From contig JAKLPS010000008.1 of the NCBI GenBank assembly GCA_022013695.1, forward strand, positions 124,001-188,000: a stretch of DNA of 64,000 nucleotides, in the 5' to 3' direction. Of the stretch, positions 34,916 through 44,245 are shown piece after piece (position 1 is the stretch's first letter; every line of letters starts with the position of its first letter). The position numbers and the translations under genes were made by a program. Source of the stretch: Weeksellaceae bacterium. Its GTDB lineage: Bacteria; Bacteroidota; Bacteroidia; Flavobacteriales; Weeksellaceae. A model generated the notes under the pieces. The model was not told the origin of the DNA. It was given only the letters and a program-made list of their open reading frames with translations, and ran no database searches.

Positions 34916-35836
34916 TCATCTTGAGGTAAATCTTGCGCCAGAATTCCGACCGTTGTTTTCAGACCTCGGAGCGGAGTTTCGCTGCATATTACTTCTGTTA
35001 TCAGCTTTTCGCTCGAAGTTTTGATTTTGGCGTACACTGCTATTTTGACTTCTTACTTTGTCATTATTCGGAGCCTGAGTCCGGACATTGTCGGTTCCAC
35101 TTCGCATTCCCCCTTGATTTCTGCCGGAGTTATCTGCTGATCTAAGGACTGCATTGCTCTCAGCACGCACGCCGCCCGTTAGGTTGCCGTTTGCCCCGCT
35201 TCTGGTGGATTGATTTCTAACGCTTTCATTCGTTCTGCTTGGAGTTATCATATTGGCATTTCTGTTTGTATTTCTAAAACTTTCTTTGAAATCCGTACGA
35301 TTCACCCTGTACACATTGATGTTCACATTTCGATAAACGGGTCGCACAGGATATCGTCTTGCATAGAAATTGACACAACGGTTTCTGTAAAACACGAAGG
35401 GACTCGCGCCATGAAAATAGACCTTTTGATAGACGACGAAGACCCGAGGTCCCAGAATGCTTTGCAAAGCATAAAATCTGTCGTAATACCAGCGGTTGGG
35501 GTTCCATCTGTAATAAGAATTCCAGGCGTTATAGGATGCAAATCGTTTGTTCAGGACAATAATCCGATTGATCTGAATCGGACTTAGGTGATACTGTACA
35601 AAAAACTGATTCCAATTAACAGAAACCACCACTTTCTGATAATCATTATAATACTCTTGATAATATTCGTCTGGATAATAATCCGTTGGGTAATTGTAAT
35701 AATACTCGTCTGGGTAGTCGTACGAGCTGTCGTAATATTCGTATCCATTATACTCGCTTGGATATGTGTCATAATAATCTTGGGCGTAAGTCATCGTTCC
35801 CAAAATCATTGCAAGGCCTAACATTATCTTTTTCAT
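34916..35836 (-). CDS. Secreted low-complexity protein with acidic Tyr-rich and basic Asn-rich ends
   Basis: I do not recognise a family for this 306-residue protein. A signal peptide (MKKIMLGLAMILGTMTYAQ) precedes a Tyr/Asp/Glu-rich stretch at 20-67. A middle region at about 70-165 looks folded (VSVNWNQFFVQYHLSPIQIN, then FHGASPFVFYRNRCVNFYAR). The last 125 residues are Asn/Arg/Ser/Gln-rich with NRNAN, RNQ and SR repeats and very basic. The charge split from acidic to basic is unusual. A matrix or cell-envelope binding role is possible but unproven. Confidence 0.7.
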   Translation of the reverse strand: MKKIMLGLAMILGTMTYAQDYYDTYPSEYNGYEYYDSSYDYPDEYYYNYPTDYYPDEYYQEYYNDYQKVVVSVNWNQFFVQYHLSPIQINRIIVLNKRFASYNAWNSYYRWNPNRWYYDRFYALQSILGPRVFVVYQKVYFHGASPFVFYRNRCVNFYARRYPVRPVYRNVNINVYRVNRTDFKESFRNTNRNANMITPSRTNESVRNQSTRSGANGNLTGGVRAESNAVLRSADNSGRNQGGMRSGTDNVRTQAPNNDKVRSQNSSVRQNQNFERKADNRSNMQRNSAPRSENNGRNSGARFTSR

Positions 35837-36000
35837 TTCTTTTATTTTTTAAAATTAAATTGAAAAGTTGCTTATTCACCTGGACTTTTCTGTGTTTTGG
35901 ATACTCATAAAGGTTAAAAGTTAAAATCGCAAGAAATTATTAGTTCAAATTCAGAGAGAAAAAGGGGTTAAATCCTGATAATCAGAAGCATTATTTTACA

Positions 36001-36043
36001 TCAAAAAAAACCCCTTCCGAAATGATTTCTCACGGGGCTTTTT
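36001..36043 (-). terminator. Terminator after malQ
   Basis: On the minus strand CCCC pairs with GGGG, with an inner GAAAT/ATTTC stem, followed by eight U. It lies 23 nt after the malQ stop. Confidence 0.75.
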
Positions 36044-36065
36044 ATAAAAAACTGCTTTTTAGGAC

Positions 36066-38720
36066 TTAATATCTTCCGCTACCTTCTATCCAGCCCGCAA
36101 TCTTTTGGTTAAAAGACGTTTGCGCTTTCAGATCCTCCAAAGTCAGGTGCATTCGATATCGCCAGTAATGGGGAAAGACTGCTGGATCATTGATTCTTTC
36201 CTCGTCCATAGAGGGGTTCATGAGATGTGGATCTGTCGCAAAAAATTCTTGTATGGGGAAGATTGCCAGCATCGCTTCGGTGTACAGGTGCTGTTTCATA
36301 ATCATCTCCGACAATTCCGGAGCAAGATCCCAAGGCGCAGTGCCGTACTGCCCGAGTTGAAGATTGAAATATTTCTGCGTCAAATTCCGATCCTCGTGCC
36401 ACCACTGTCTCAAAGTAGAGCTGTCGTGCGAAGAAGCGGTAACCACATTGAGGTAAGTGGCATTCTTCGGGTCGTACCAAAGTATATTTTCGGAAGGCAT
36501 TCGTTGAACTTTCAGAGCTGTGATGGCCAACTTATCCATTACAGCTGGAACCGAATCTGGCACGAGGCCTAAATCCTCGCCGCAAATCAGCATGGTAGTA
36601 GAATTGAGCAACGCCGGCAGTTTTTCCATCGCTTTTTGATACCAAAGTCCATCCTGACGTTTGAAAAAATAATCGTTGTACAAGTCAGACAGCTTTGCCT
36701 TTTCCCAATCGGGAAGATATTGGTAAGACGAGGTCTTTGCAATGTTGAATCTTGGATGATAGACGATGCCTTGCTCTGTGTCCTCGGTTAAGAAGAGCAC
36801 ATTTCCAGCAAGAGAAATCAGTTTTTCTTCTGCCCAATCCCACTTTTCTTTTGCGAAATAATCCGTTAATTTGCGTTGGGTATCAAATTCTGGCTTGAAG
36901 GTGAAAATCCCTTGGCTCCGAGTATCAAAAAAATGCGCTTGCACTTTTTCCTTCATCTCCCCAAAATTCTCCCAAAGAATGGGCTCGTTTACATACGGTT
37001 TGACGTAACGGTCGTAATTGAAAGGAATCTGCCAATCCGCAAATTCTTTTTCCGTCACAGGAACTGCCGGATAAAAATAACCCAACAGCCCTTGCGTTGC
37101 AGAGATCGGCATTCTCCAAATTCTGAAAAATCCAAGAATATGATCAATCCTCATGGCATCAAAATATTGCTCCAAAACCCGAAACCTTTTTTTCCACCAT
37201 TGGTATCCGTCGGCTTTCATCACTTCCCAATTGTAGGTCGGGAATTCCCAGTTCTGGCCAAGATCCGAGAATTGGTCTGGCGGTGCGCCAGCTTGAAAAT
37301 CCATCCCGAAAAGCTCGGGCTCTTTCCACGCCTCTACGGAATAGCGATAAATACCGATTGGAAGGTCACCTTTTACGGAAAGTCCTAATCTATGCACATA
37401 TTCTACTGCTTCCTGCAATTGCAAATGCAACTGATATTGTATCCAGGCGTGCAGCATTACCGTGGCATATTCCTTATGTTTTGGTGAATATAGGACGGCC
37501 ACTTTACCTGCAACAAATTTTTTGTGCGTTTTCCACAGGTTGAAGTTGGGGGTTTTGTATTTGTCTCTCAGCATACAAAACGTGGCGTAAGGCATCAGCC
37601 AATCTTCATTCTCTTTTGTGAATTTCTTGAAATTTTTATCCTTCAAAATTGTTTCTTGGTACTCTTGGAAGACCGCTTTTACAAACTGCCACTTTCCGGT
37701 CATCATCTTCTCATAATCGATTAAGCTAAGCGCATTAAGTTCCGATTTCTGATCCTGATATTCCTTTGCCAACGTTTTTGGTAATGCATAATCCAACTTT
37801 TCAATCGAAAGATACTGCGGATGAAGAGCGTAAACCGATATGGAAGCGTAAGGGTACGAATCCGTCCAAGAATAATTGGCTGTGGTATCATTGATGGGCA
37901 AAATTTGAATCACAGAAAGCTTGGCTTCACTCGCCCAATCTCCCAATTTTTTGATGTCAGAAAATTCGCCAACGCCAAAGCCATCTTCCGTTCTAAGCGA
38001 GAAAACAGGAACTGCCACACCTGCAGAATGCCAAAGCGTCTCATTATTGAATTTGAAATAATGATCGGCTTTAATGTACAAAATATCCTTCGTGGGATTA
38101 CCAAAAATCCAACGATTTTCGCCCGGTTCAATGTAAAATAATTGACCTGTATTTTTATCTTTGATTGCGTATTTGTAAAGAACGGTTTGACGGGTGTGGA
38201 TCTCTATACCCATTTCCCACACGCCGTACTCGGTCTGTTGGAGTTCCACCGCATTCTCTGCATTCCAGTTGCCTAATGCATCTACATTTCCGATCAAAAA
38301 AAGCTGCCAATTGGGATGATAGAGTGGCGCTTCTATTCGGAAAAGGTGGGTTTGTTTTTTCACGACCGATAATTTGGCAGGTTTGAAGTCTGGCAGGCGA
38401 TTGTGAAGGATTTTGTTCGTTAAATAATTCTCCGGAAAATTCTTGAGATTCCATTGGTCAAAAATGACAAATTCTTTGAAACTGTGGGGCAAATTGAGAT
38501 GATGGTGTGGAATCTCCTGATCCAAAACGCTATTTTGTTCGTTTAGTAAAAGATATTTGTATTGAAGTGTTTTTGAAAAATAATCGATTTCTGCGAGCCA
38601 GTTGTTATTTTCGGAATAGGTCAAGTCGTAGTCGCGATGCTCGTCTCTCTCGTCGTAGAGGCGCAAGACGAGCCTTTGGCCCACTTTTGTTCCAAAATTA
38701 ATACTAAAGTATAGTTTCAT
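36066..38720 (-). CDS. malQ: 4-alpha-glucanotransferase with two N-terminal CBM20 domains
   Basis: The 884-residue protein has two starch-binding CBM20-type modules at its N-terminus (about 1-115 and 120-225; the second shows FLIGNVDALGNWNAENAVEL and YKYAIKD). A GH77 catalytic domain follows. GH77 words are VFSLRTEDGFGVGEF, MRIDHILGFFRIWRMP with the nucleophile Asp, ICGEDLGLVPD with the acid/base Glu, and ASSHDSSTLRQWW. It transfers maltosyl units between alpha-glucans in the cytoplasm; there is no signal peptide. CBM20-GH77 architecture is known in Bacteroidota and in plant DPE2. No other starch genes are adjacent. Confidence 0.94.
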   Translation of the reverse strand: MKLYFSINFGTKVGQRLVLRLYDERDEHRDYDLTYSENNNWLAEIDYFSKTLQYKYLLLNEQNSVLDQEIPHHHLNLPHSFKEFVIFDQWNLKNFPENYLTNKILHNRLPDFKPAKLSVVKKQTHLFRIEAPLYHPNWQLFLIGNVDALGNWNAENAVELQQTEYGVWEMGIEIHTRQTVLYKYAIKDKNTGQLFYIEPGENRWIFGNPTKDILYIKADHYFKFNNETLWHSAGVAVPVFSLRTEDGFGVGEFSDIKKLGDWASEAKLSVIQILPINDTTANYSWTDSYPYASISVYALHPQYLSIEKLDYALPKTLAKEYQDQKSELNALSLIDYEKMMTGKWQFVKAVFQEYQETILKDKNFKKFTKENEDWLMPYATFCMLRDKYKTPNFNLWKTHKKFVAGKVAVLYSPKHKEYATVMLHAWIQYQLHLQLQEAVEYVHRLGLSVKGDLPIGIYRYSVEAWKEPELFGMDFQAGAPPDQFSDLGQNWEFPTYNWEVMKADGYQWWKKRFRVLEQYFDAMRIDHILGFFRIWRMPISATQGLLGYFYPAVPVTEKEFADWQIPFNYDRYVKPYVNEPILWENFGEMKEKVQAHFFDTRSQGIFTFKPEFDTQRKLTDYFAKEKWDWAEEKLISLAGNVLFLTEDTEQGIVYHPRFNIAKTSSYQYLPDWEKAKLSDLYNDYFFKRQDGLWYQKAMEKLPALLNSTTMLICGEDLGLVPDSVPAVMDKLAITALKVQRMPSENILWYDPKNATYLNVVTASSHDSSTLRQWWHEDRNLTQKYFNLQLGQYGTAPWDLAPELSEMIMKQHLYTEAMLAIFPIQEFFATDPHLMNPSMDEERINDPAVFPHYWRYRMHLTLEDLKAQTSFNQKIAGWIEGSGRY

Positions 38721-38759
38721 TATTAAGGTCTATTAATATGGACGCAATTTAATGAATTC

Positions 38760-39095
38760 TTACAATCGCATAAAATTTATTTTTTTCTTGGACAGAACAT
38801 CCCAATCGGCCGGGATATTCTGATCCAGCGCCCAAGTTATGCTACCAACATTTTTGGCTTGCATATCCATTAAAACTTTTTCGTCTCGCAAGGAGAAAGT
38901 AAGAAAATCATTCAGTTTTTCGGGCGCTATTCCTGCTTCTTCAAAATATTGAGAATCTATATTATTACGGATCCAAGCCAATCCTTCCTGCAAATCCTCG
39001 TACTTGTAAAGCCGCTTCAGCCGTCTGGATTTTCCGCTCAGCACATCATAAATAGCTTGAATATTAACCGTTGGAGGAATACCAATTAATGGCAT
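38760..39095 (-). CDS. Hypothetical protein, probably N-terminally frameshifted
   Basis: The ATG at 39095 gives 111 residues that I do not recognise: a mostly helical protein (YEDLQEGLAWIRNNIDSQYF, FLTFSLRDEKVLMDMQAK). The frame stays open upstream as SQSPEKPREKPSEAVNDIL to a TGA at 39157-39159. Just before that, another frame reads a signal-peptide-like KRFLFLFFVSS from a TTG at 39210. Removing one C from CCC at 39153-39155 would join the two into one secreted protein. Either a frameshift exists or the true start is the ATG. It sits 39 bp upstream of malQ on the same strand. Confidence 0.5.
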   Translation of the reverse strand: MPLIGIPPTVNIQAIYDVLSGKSRRLKRLYKYEDLQEGLAWIRNNIDSQYFEEAGIAPEKLNDFLTFSLRDEKVLMDMQAKNVGSITWALDQNIPADWDVLSKKKINFMRL

Positions 39096-39230
39096 CAAAA
39101 TATCATTTACAGCTTCAGAAGGTTTTTCCCTTGGCTTTTCGGGAGATTGACTGGGAACTCACAAAAAAAAGGAATAGAAATCGCTTCAAAAGTTGCTCAA
39201 ATTTTTTCAAAAATAGGTGATTATCAAAAG

Positions 39231-39264
39231 AAAAAATACGGTTTAACTTTTGTTAACCGTATTT
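39231..39264 (-). terminator. Terminator of cysS
   Basis: On the minus strand AAATACGGTT (39264-39255) pairs with AACCGTATTT (39243-39234) and a U-run follows. Confidence 0.8.
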
Positions 39265-39310
39265 CTAATTATTAAAGATTTTTTCAATCTTAGGTCCAGA
39301 TTTCCGGATT

Positions 39311-40780
39311 TTAAAGCAACTGATAAGTGGTGCCTTCTCGCCCATCTTTCAGTTCGATGCCTTTCTCCAAAAGTTGATCGCGAATCTGATCGGACAGTTC
39401 CCAATTCTTTGCCTTTCTGGCTTGATTTCTAAGATCTATCAAAACGTGCAAAGTCTGATCCAGCTTATCATTATTAGACTCTTCAATGGTTTGTAATCCG
39501 AGCACATCAAAAACGATGGCATTTAGAAATTGTTTCAAATCTTCAAAATCAGTGGTAGAAATGCTTTCTTTGCCAAGTTGGGATGCCGCGATCAACCTCA
39601 CTATTTCGAAAAGATGGGCAACCAAAATGGGACTATTGAAATCGTCTGCCAATGCATCGTAAACCTTTTCTTTCCAGTCTTTTAAATCAAAAGTGGACGT
39701 TTCTATGCCTTCTACCGCAGATTCTGTATTCAGTATTTTGACAGCTTCCATCAATCGGTTGAAACCCTTTTCGCTGGCCAGCATCGCGTCATTGGAAATA
39801 TCCAAAACACTTCGGTAATGTGCTTGCAGAAAGCAGAATCTCAGCACACTTGGATGAAAGGATTTCTCAAAAAAATCGTTATTTCCGGTAATCAATTCCA
39901 TTGGAAGAATGTAATTTCCGGTTGATTTGCTCATTCTTTGTCCGTTCATTGTCAGCATATTGGCGTGCATCCAATAGTTTACAGGTTCTACGCCGTTGCA
40001 AGCTTTTCCTTGGGCGATTTCACATTCGTGGTGCGGGAATTTCAAATCCATTCCGCCCCCGTGAATATCGAATTGGTCGCCCAGATATTTGGTACTCATC
40101 GCAGTACATTCGAGATGCCAGCCTGGGAAACCTTCGCCCCACGGCGATGGCCATTTCATAATATGTTCCGGCGATGCTTTTTTCCAAAGGGCAAAATCCG
40201 GAGGATTCTTCTTCTCAAATTGTCCGTCCAGATCTCTTGTATTGGCAAATAATTCTTCAATATTTCTTCTGGAAAGTTCGCCGTAATTGAGGCCTCTCGC
40301 ATTGTACTCCAAAACATCAAAATAGACGGAACCGTTGCTTTCGTAAGCAAAACCTTTGTCAACCAAAAGTTTTGTAAGTTCCAACTGTTCGATGATATGA
40401 CCGGTTGCAGTCGGTTCTATAGTAGGCGGAAGCAAGTTGAATTTCTTCAAAACCTCGTGAAAATCGACTGTGTATTTTTGGACGATTTCCATCGGCTCCA
40501 GCTTTTCCAGTCTTGATTGCTTGATGAATCGGTCGTTGTTGATATCACCATCGTCGGTGAGATGTCCGGCATCTGTGATATTTCGGACATATCGGACTTT
40601 GTAACCCAGAAATTGTAAACTTCTGTAAATAAAATCGAAAGATAAAAAAGTTCTCACGTTTCCCAAATGGACATTGCTGTAAACCGTGGGTCCGCAAACG
40701 TACATCCCGATATGACCTTCTAATATGGGTTTGAAAACTTCTTTTTCGCCTGTGAGCGAGTTGTATATTTTTAGTTGCAT
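39311..40780 (-). CDS. cysS: Cysteinyl-tRNA synthetase
   Basis: The 489-residue protein has the class I signatures of Cys[18 protein letters not shown] carries the HIGH-type motif and a zinc Cys, [16 protein letters not shown] and FPHHECE hold the other zinc ligands, and [10 protein letters not shown] is the KMSKS motif. The C-terminal helical anticodon-binding region ends in [18 protein letters not shown]. The length is typical. It charges tRNA-Cys in the cytoplasm. An extended hairpin separates it from the folE unit upstream. Confidence 0.97.
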   Translation of the reverse strand: MQLKIYNSLTGEKEVFKPILEGHIGMYVCGPTVYSNVHLGNVRTFLSFDFIYRSLQFLGYKVRYVRNITDAGHLTDDGDINNDRFIKQSRLEKLEPMEIVQKYTVDFHEVLKKFNLLPPTIEPTATGHIIEQLELTKLLVDKGFAYESNGSVYFDVLEYNARGLNYGELSRRNIEELFANTRDLDGQFEKKNPPDFALWKKASPEHIMKWPSPWGEGFPGWHLECTAMSTKYLGDQFDIHGGGMDLKFPHHECEIAQGKACNGVEPVNYWMHANMLTMNGQRMSKSTGNYILPMELITGNNDFFEKSFHPSVLRFCFLQAHYRSVLDISNDAMLASEKGFNRLMEAVKILNTESAVEGIETSTFDLKDWKEKVYDALADDFNSPILVAHLFEIVRLIAASQLGKESISTTDFEDLKQFLNAIVFDVLGLQTIEESNNDKLDQTLHVLIDLRNQARKAKNWELSDQIRDQLLEKGIELKDGREGTTYQLL

Positions 40781-40826
40781 TGTTTTGTTATGAATGATAA
40801 ATTATAATTGTTAAATGATTAAATGT

Positions 40827-40886
40827 TGACGCACAAAATCAGCAACAGATAATTGTTGTGATAAAAATTTGATGCGTCAGTTTTTT
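40827..40886. terminator. Long imperfect hairpin between cysS and the folE region
   Basis: TGACGCA (40827-40833) pairs with TGCGTCA (40873-40879), with inner ATCA/TGAT and CAACA/TGTTG pairs. The T-run (40881-40886) is on the plus side, where no gene precedes it. It may terminate folE-side transcripts on the minus strand weakly or act in an antisense RNA. Confidence 0.4.
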
Positions 40887-40901
40887 ATATTTTATCATTT
40901 T

Positions 40902-41084
40902 TCAAACGTTTTTCTTAAAATAAATGTCATAAATAATCAGATTAATAATTGCAAGAATGACAAATATTAAAATCAACAAAGACAAGCCTTTTCCAAGTAG
41001 TGATATTTGATTAAAATTGAAAATAAAGTAAAAAAGTAAAACCAAAATTATAAATGGGTTTAAAAAATCTATTTCAAATTTCAA
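40902..41084 (-). CDS. Possible small membrane protein, TTG start
   Basis: A 60-codon frame encodes two hydrophobic helices (NPFIILVLLFYFIFNF and LGKGLSLLILIFVILAIINL) with a basic tail (YFKKNV). The only start is TTG at 41084, directly after an in-frame stop, and base composition is very A/T-rich. It lies 24 nt after the folE stop on the same strand. It could be a real small membrane protein or chance A/T-rich sequence; I cannot decide from the sequence. Confidence 0.35.
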   Translation of the reverse strand: MKFEIDFLNPFIILVLLFYFIFNFNQISLLGKGLSLLILIFVILAIINLIIYDIYFKKNV

Positions 41085-41108
41085 TCAAAAAGCTTTTCCG
41101 CTGCATTA

Positions 41109-41783
41109 TCAATCAAATTTTGCGTGGCTTCCTACATAATGAAGGAACTCCTGACGTGTAATTGGATTGGTTCTGAAAATCCCACTCAATTCGGCAGTGA
41201 TTGTAGAACTTGCGGTATCTTTGATCCCACGACAATTGACGCAAAGGTGTTTTGCATCGATGATGCACGCTACATTATTGGTTCCCAAGGTCTCTTTCAA
41301 GGCATCCACGATTTGCATTGTCAATCGTTCCTGCACTTGCGGGCGTTTTGCGTAATAATCCACGATTCTATTAATCTTTGACAAGCCGATGACTTCGCCA
41401 TTCGAAATGTAGGCAACGTGCGCTTTTCCTATAATGGGCAAGAAATGGTGCTCGCAAAACGAATAGACCGTGATGTCTTTCTCCACTAGCATTTGGCGAT
41501 ATTTGTACTGATTTTTAAATGTAGAAACACTGGGTTTATTTTCTGGAAGCAGGCCTCCAAAGATCTCATTGACGTACATTCTTGCCACGCGTCTGGGAGA
41601 ATCTTTCAAAGAATCATCTGCCATATCGAGACCCAAAGTTTGCATTATCTCGCCGAAGAGATGTTCTATCTTTTTTATTTTATCCGCCGGCTTCAGATCA
41701 AAAGCATCTTCCCGCAGAGGCGTGTGATCTTTTCCTGTAAACAGATCATCATCATTGTCAGGAATGTGTTCCATATTTGTCAT
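41109..41783 (-). CDS. folE: GTP cyclohydrolase I
   Basis: The 224-residue protein contains the full FolE core. DSPRRVARMYVNEIFGGL comes first, then TVYSFCEHHFLPIIGKAHVAY with the zinc Cys and His. GLSKINRIVDYYAKRPQVQERLT follows, and CIIDAKHLCVNCRGIKD carries the second zinc Cys. It converts GTP to dihydroneopterin triphosphate, the first step of folate (and pterin) synthesis, as a decamer. The first 40 residues are acidic and variable, as is normal. A TAATTTTG -7-like box lies at 41801-41794. A downstream ATG at codon 4 is an alternative start. Confidence 0.97.
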   Translation of the reverse strand: MTNMEHIPDNDDDLFTGKDHTPLREDAFDLKPADKIKKIEHLFGEIMQTLGLDMADDSLKDSPRRVARMYVNEIFGGLLPENKPSVSTFKNQYKYRQMLVEKDITVYSFCEHHFLPIIGKAHVAYISNGEVIGLSKINRIVDYYAKRPQVQERLTMQIVDALKETLGTNNVACIIDAKHLCVNCRGIKDTASSTITAELSGIFRTNPITRQEFLHYVGSHAKFD

Positions 41784-41892
41784 TAATAATAAGCAAAATT
41801 AAACAAAATTTGGATAGTTCATCTACGCCAAATCTAAAGATTTGATTATAAAAACACTAGATTTGACAAGCGTCTAAAAAATTAAAAAAAAA

Positions 41893-41921
41893 TTGAAATG
41901 ATTTGAAATTTTATATATTTG
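41893..41921 (+). promoter_or_regulatory. Promoter of the acpP-fabF-rnc operon
   Basis: TTG at 41893-41895, an 18-bp spacer and TATATTTG at 41914-41921 match the Bacteroidota consensus. The acpP ATG is 33 nt further on. Confidence 0.8.
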
Positions 41922-41953
41922 CACCAAATTAACATCATTAAAAATAAAATACT

Positions 41954-42193
41954 ATGTCAGACATTGCATCAAGAGTAAAAGCTATCATCGCTGATAAGCT
42001 TGACGTTGAAGAAACAGAAGTGACTCCAGAAGCTAGCTTCACCAATGATTTGGGAGCCGATTCTTTGGATACTGTTGAACTTATTATGGAATTCGAAAAA
42101 GAATTCAACATCCAGATCCCCGATGATCAGGCGGAGAAAATCACAACCGTTGGTCACGCTATTGCTTACATCGAAGAAGTTGTAAATAAATAA
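41954..42193 (+). CDS. acpP: Acyl carrier protein
   Basis: The 79-residue acidic protein has the phosphopantetheine attachment site [14 protein letters not shown], where Ser of DSL is modified. It matches ACP over its whole length: helix [15 protein letters not shown], helix II at the attachment Ser, and the last helix [13 protein letters not shown]. It carries acyl chains during fatty-acid synthesis in the cytoplasm. It is the first gene of the operon, with fabF starting 24 nt after its stop, the usual acpP-fabF pairing. Confidence 0.98.
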   Translation: MSDIASRVKAIIADKLDVEETEVTPEASFTNDLGADSLDTVELIMEFEKEFNIQIPDDQAEKITTVGHAIAYIEEVVNK

Positions 42194-42217
42194 TATCTAT
42201 CCAAGACAAAAAAATTC

Positions 42218-43465
42218 ATGGAATTAAAGAGAGTAGTTGTAACCGGTTTTGGCGCTATCACACCCGTTGGAAATAATGCTAAAGAATACTGGGAAAGCCT
42301 CAAAAATGGAGCCAGTGGCGCTGCTCCGATTACTCTTTTTGATTCCACTAATTTTAAGACCAAGTTTGCCTGCGAGGTAAAGCATTTCGACGCTCTTAAT
42401 TATTTCGATAAAAAAGAGGCAAAAAAGATGGACAGAAACTCTCAGTTTGGTCAGATTGCCGCACGAGAGGCCATCGCGCACGGCAGACTCATCGAAGATC
42501 AAGTTGACAAAAACCGTGTTGGCGTCATCTGGGGATCGGGAATCGGCGGACTGGAAACTTTTGAAAAAGAAGTTTTGGGTTGGGCTGCTTCTAATAATAT
42601 CCCAAGATTCAATCCCTTCTTTATTCCAAAAATGATTGCGGACATTACGCCAGGAAATATCTCTATTGAATATGGTTTCCACGGGCCTAATTACACAACC
42701 GTTTCAGCTTGTGCCTCGTCTGCCAATGCTTTGATCGATGCAAAAATGCTTATCAACTTAGGCAAAGCAGACGTCATCGTATGTGGAGGATCGGAAGCAG
42801 CCGTCACAGCCAGCGGAATGGGCGGATTCAACGCGATGCACGCACTTTCTACAAGAAATGATGACCCAAAAACAGCTTCCAGACCATTTGACAAAGACAG
42901 AGATGGATTTGTATTGGGAGAAGGCGCGGGTTGTATGATTTTGGAAGAGTACGAACACGCAAAAAAAAGAGGAGCAACCATCTATGCAGAATTGACCGGT
43001 GGCGGAATGAGTGCTGATGCTTATCACATGACAGCCCCGCATCCCGAAGGACTTGGCGCCTATCTGGTAATGAAAAATTGCTTAGAAGATGCTGGTGTAA
43101 CTGCCGATGAAATAGATCATATCAATATGCACGGGACATCTACTCCACTGGGAGACATCGCAGAATCTAACGCTATTGCAAAATTATTCGGAGAGCACGC
43201 TTTTGATATTCAGATCAATTCTACCAAATCTATGACGGGCCACCTGCTGGGAGCGGCCGGCGTGATTGAAGCCATTGCAGCACTGCACACCATTATCCAC
43301 AGTATTGTTCCGCCAACGATTAATCACTTCACAGACGATGAAAACATCGACCCAAGATTGAATTTCACATTCAATAAGGCGGTTGAGAAAAATGTTGATA
43401 TCGCTATGAGTAACACATTTGGGTTTGGAGGTCACAACGCTTGCGTCCTTTTCAAAAAATTATAA
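42218..43465 (+). CDS. fabF: 3-oxoacyl-ACP synthase II
   Basis: The 415-residue protein has the KAS II catalytic triad. The Cys is in TVSACASSANAL (about C165), one His is in NMHGTSTPLGD, and the other is in STKSMTGHLLGAAG. RVVVTGFGAITPVGN at the N-terminus and SNTFGFGGHNACVLF at the C-terminus are also family marks. It condenses malonyl-ACP with longer acyl-ACPs and is a dimer in the cytoplasm. It lies directly between acpP and rnc, an arrangement I recall as conserved in Bacteroidota. Confidence 0.97.
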   Translation: MELKRVVVTGFGAITPVGNNAKEYWESLKNGASGAAPITLFDSTNFKTKFACEVKHFDALNYFDKKEAKKMDRNSQFGQIAAREAIAHGRLIEDQVDKNRVGVIWGSGIGGLETFEKEVLGWAASNNIPRFNPFFIPKMIADITPGNISIEYGFHGPNYTTVSACASSANALIDAKMLINLGKADVIVCGGSEAAVTASGMGGFNAMHALSTRNDDPKTASRPFDKDRDGFVLGEGAGCMILEEYEHAKKRGATIYAELTGGGMSADAYHMTAPHPEGLGAYLVMKNCLEDAGVTADEIDHINMHGTSTPLGDIAESNAIAKLFGEHAFDIQINSTKSMTGHLLGAAGVIEAIAALHTIIHSIVPPTINHFTDDENIDPRLNFTFNKAVEKNVDIAMSNTFGFGGHNACVLFKKL

Positions 43466-43474
43466 TATGTTTTT

Positions 43475-44245
43475 ATGGAGTTGAAAAGCTATTTTTCTAA
43501 ATTCCTTTCTAAAAGCAGAGCACAAAAACTTTCGGAAAAAGATATTTTTTTTCGCAAAAACATTTCCAAAATCGTTGGCTACAACATCCACGATCTGGAA
43601 ATCTTCAAAGAAGCATTTTCTCTGAAATCGTCTTCCAAAAGCACGAATAAAAAAAATTACGAACGTCTTGAGTTTTTAGGAGATTCTGTTTTAGGAACCA
43701 TTATTTCTTGCCATCTTTTTCATACCTATCCCAATGAAAACGAGGGATTTATGACGCAGATGAAATCCAAAATCGTCAATAGAAAAAATCTAAACAAGCT
43801 GGGTGATGATCTCAAACTAAGCAGCTTACTCCAAGCCGATACTAGCCAAACAATCCTAAGCGAAAATATCTCTGGAAATCTTTTGGAAGCGCTAATCGGC
43901 GCACTTTACCTAGATATCGAGTATGAGTTTTGCAAGAAGATCGTGCTGGACAGAATCCTTACGCCATCGACCATCAACAAGCTGGAAAATAAAATTATCA
44001 GCTACAAAGGGCTCCTTTTGGAATGGAGTCAAAAGAAAAAAATTTCTATCAAGTATGAGACTTGCGAAGAATTTCAGGCTAATAAAGTGGCTGTTTTCCG
44101 CTGTCACGTTTGGCTCCACAACGAAAGAATTGCCAACGCTGTAGAAACTTCTAAAAAGAAAGCGGAGGAAAAAGCGGCCCAAAGAGCATTCTACGTCCTG
44201 AGTAAAAAAGAAAATATCATTGAAAATCAAAAAACAATATCTTAA
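43475..44245 (+). CDS. rnc: Ribonuclease III
   Basis: The 256-residue protein has the RNase III signature ERLEFLGDSVLGTIIS, which holds the metal-binding Glu and Asp residues, and the second acidic site in EALIGALYLD. A double-stranded RNA-binding domain forms the C-terminus (about 165-245: YKGLLLEWSQKKKISIKYET and KKKAEEKAAQRAFYVL). It trims rRNA precursors and structured mRNAs. It starts 9 nt after fabF and its last 26 nt overlap the next gene, so the operon is tightly coupled. Confidence 0.96.
   Translation: MELKSYFSKFLSKSRAQKLSEKDIFFRKNISKIVGYNIHDLEIFKEAFSLKSSSKSTNKKNYERLEFLGDSVLGTIISCHLFHTYPNENEGFMTQMKSKIVNRKNLNKLGDDLKLSSLLQADTSQTILSENISGNLLEALIGALYLDIEYEFCKKIVLDRILTPSTINKLENKIISYKGLLLEWSQKKKISIKYETCEEFQANKVAVFRCHVWLHNERIANAVETSKKKAEEKAAQRAFYVLSKKENIIENQKTIS

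Noticed and set aside
39162-39169. Homopolymer T-run as the cause of the frameshift upstream of malQ
   Set aside because: With seven T the joined frame hits TGA at once; with nine T it enters a third frame that stops soon. Only a one-base change at CCC 39153-39155 joins the frames well.
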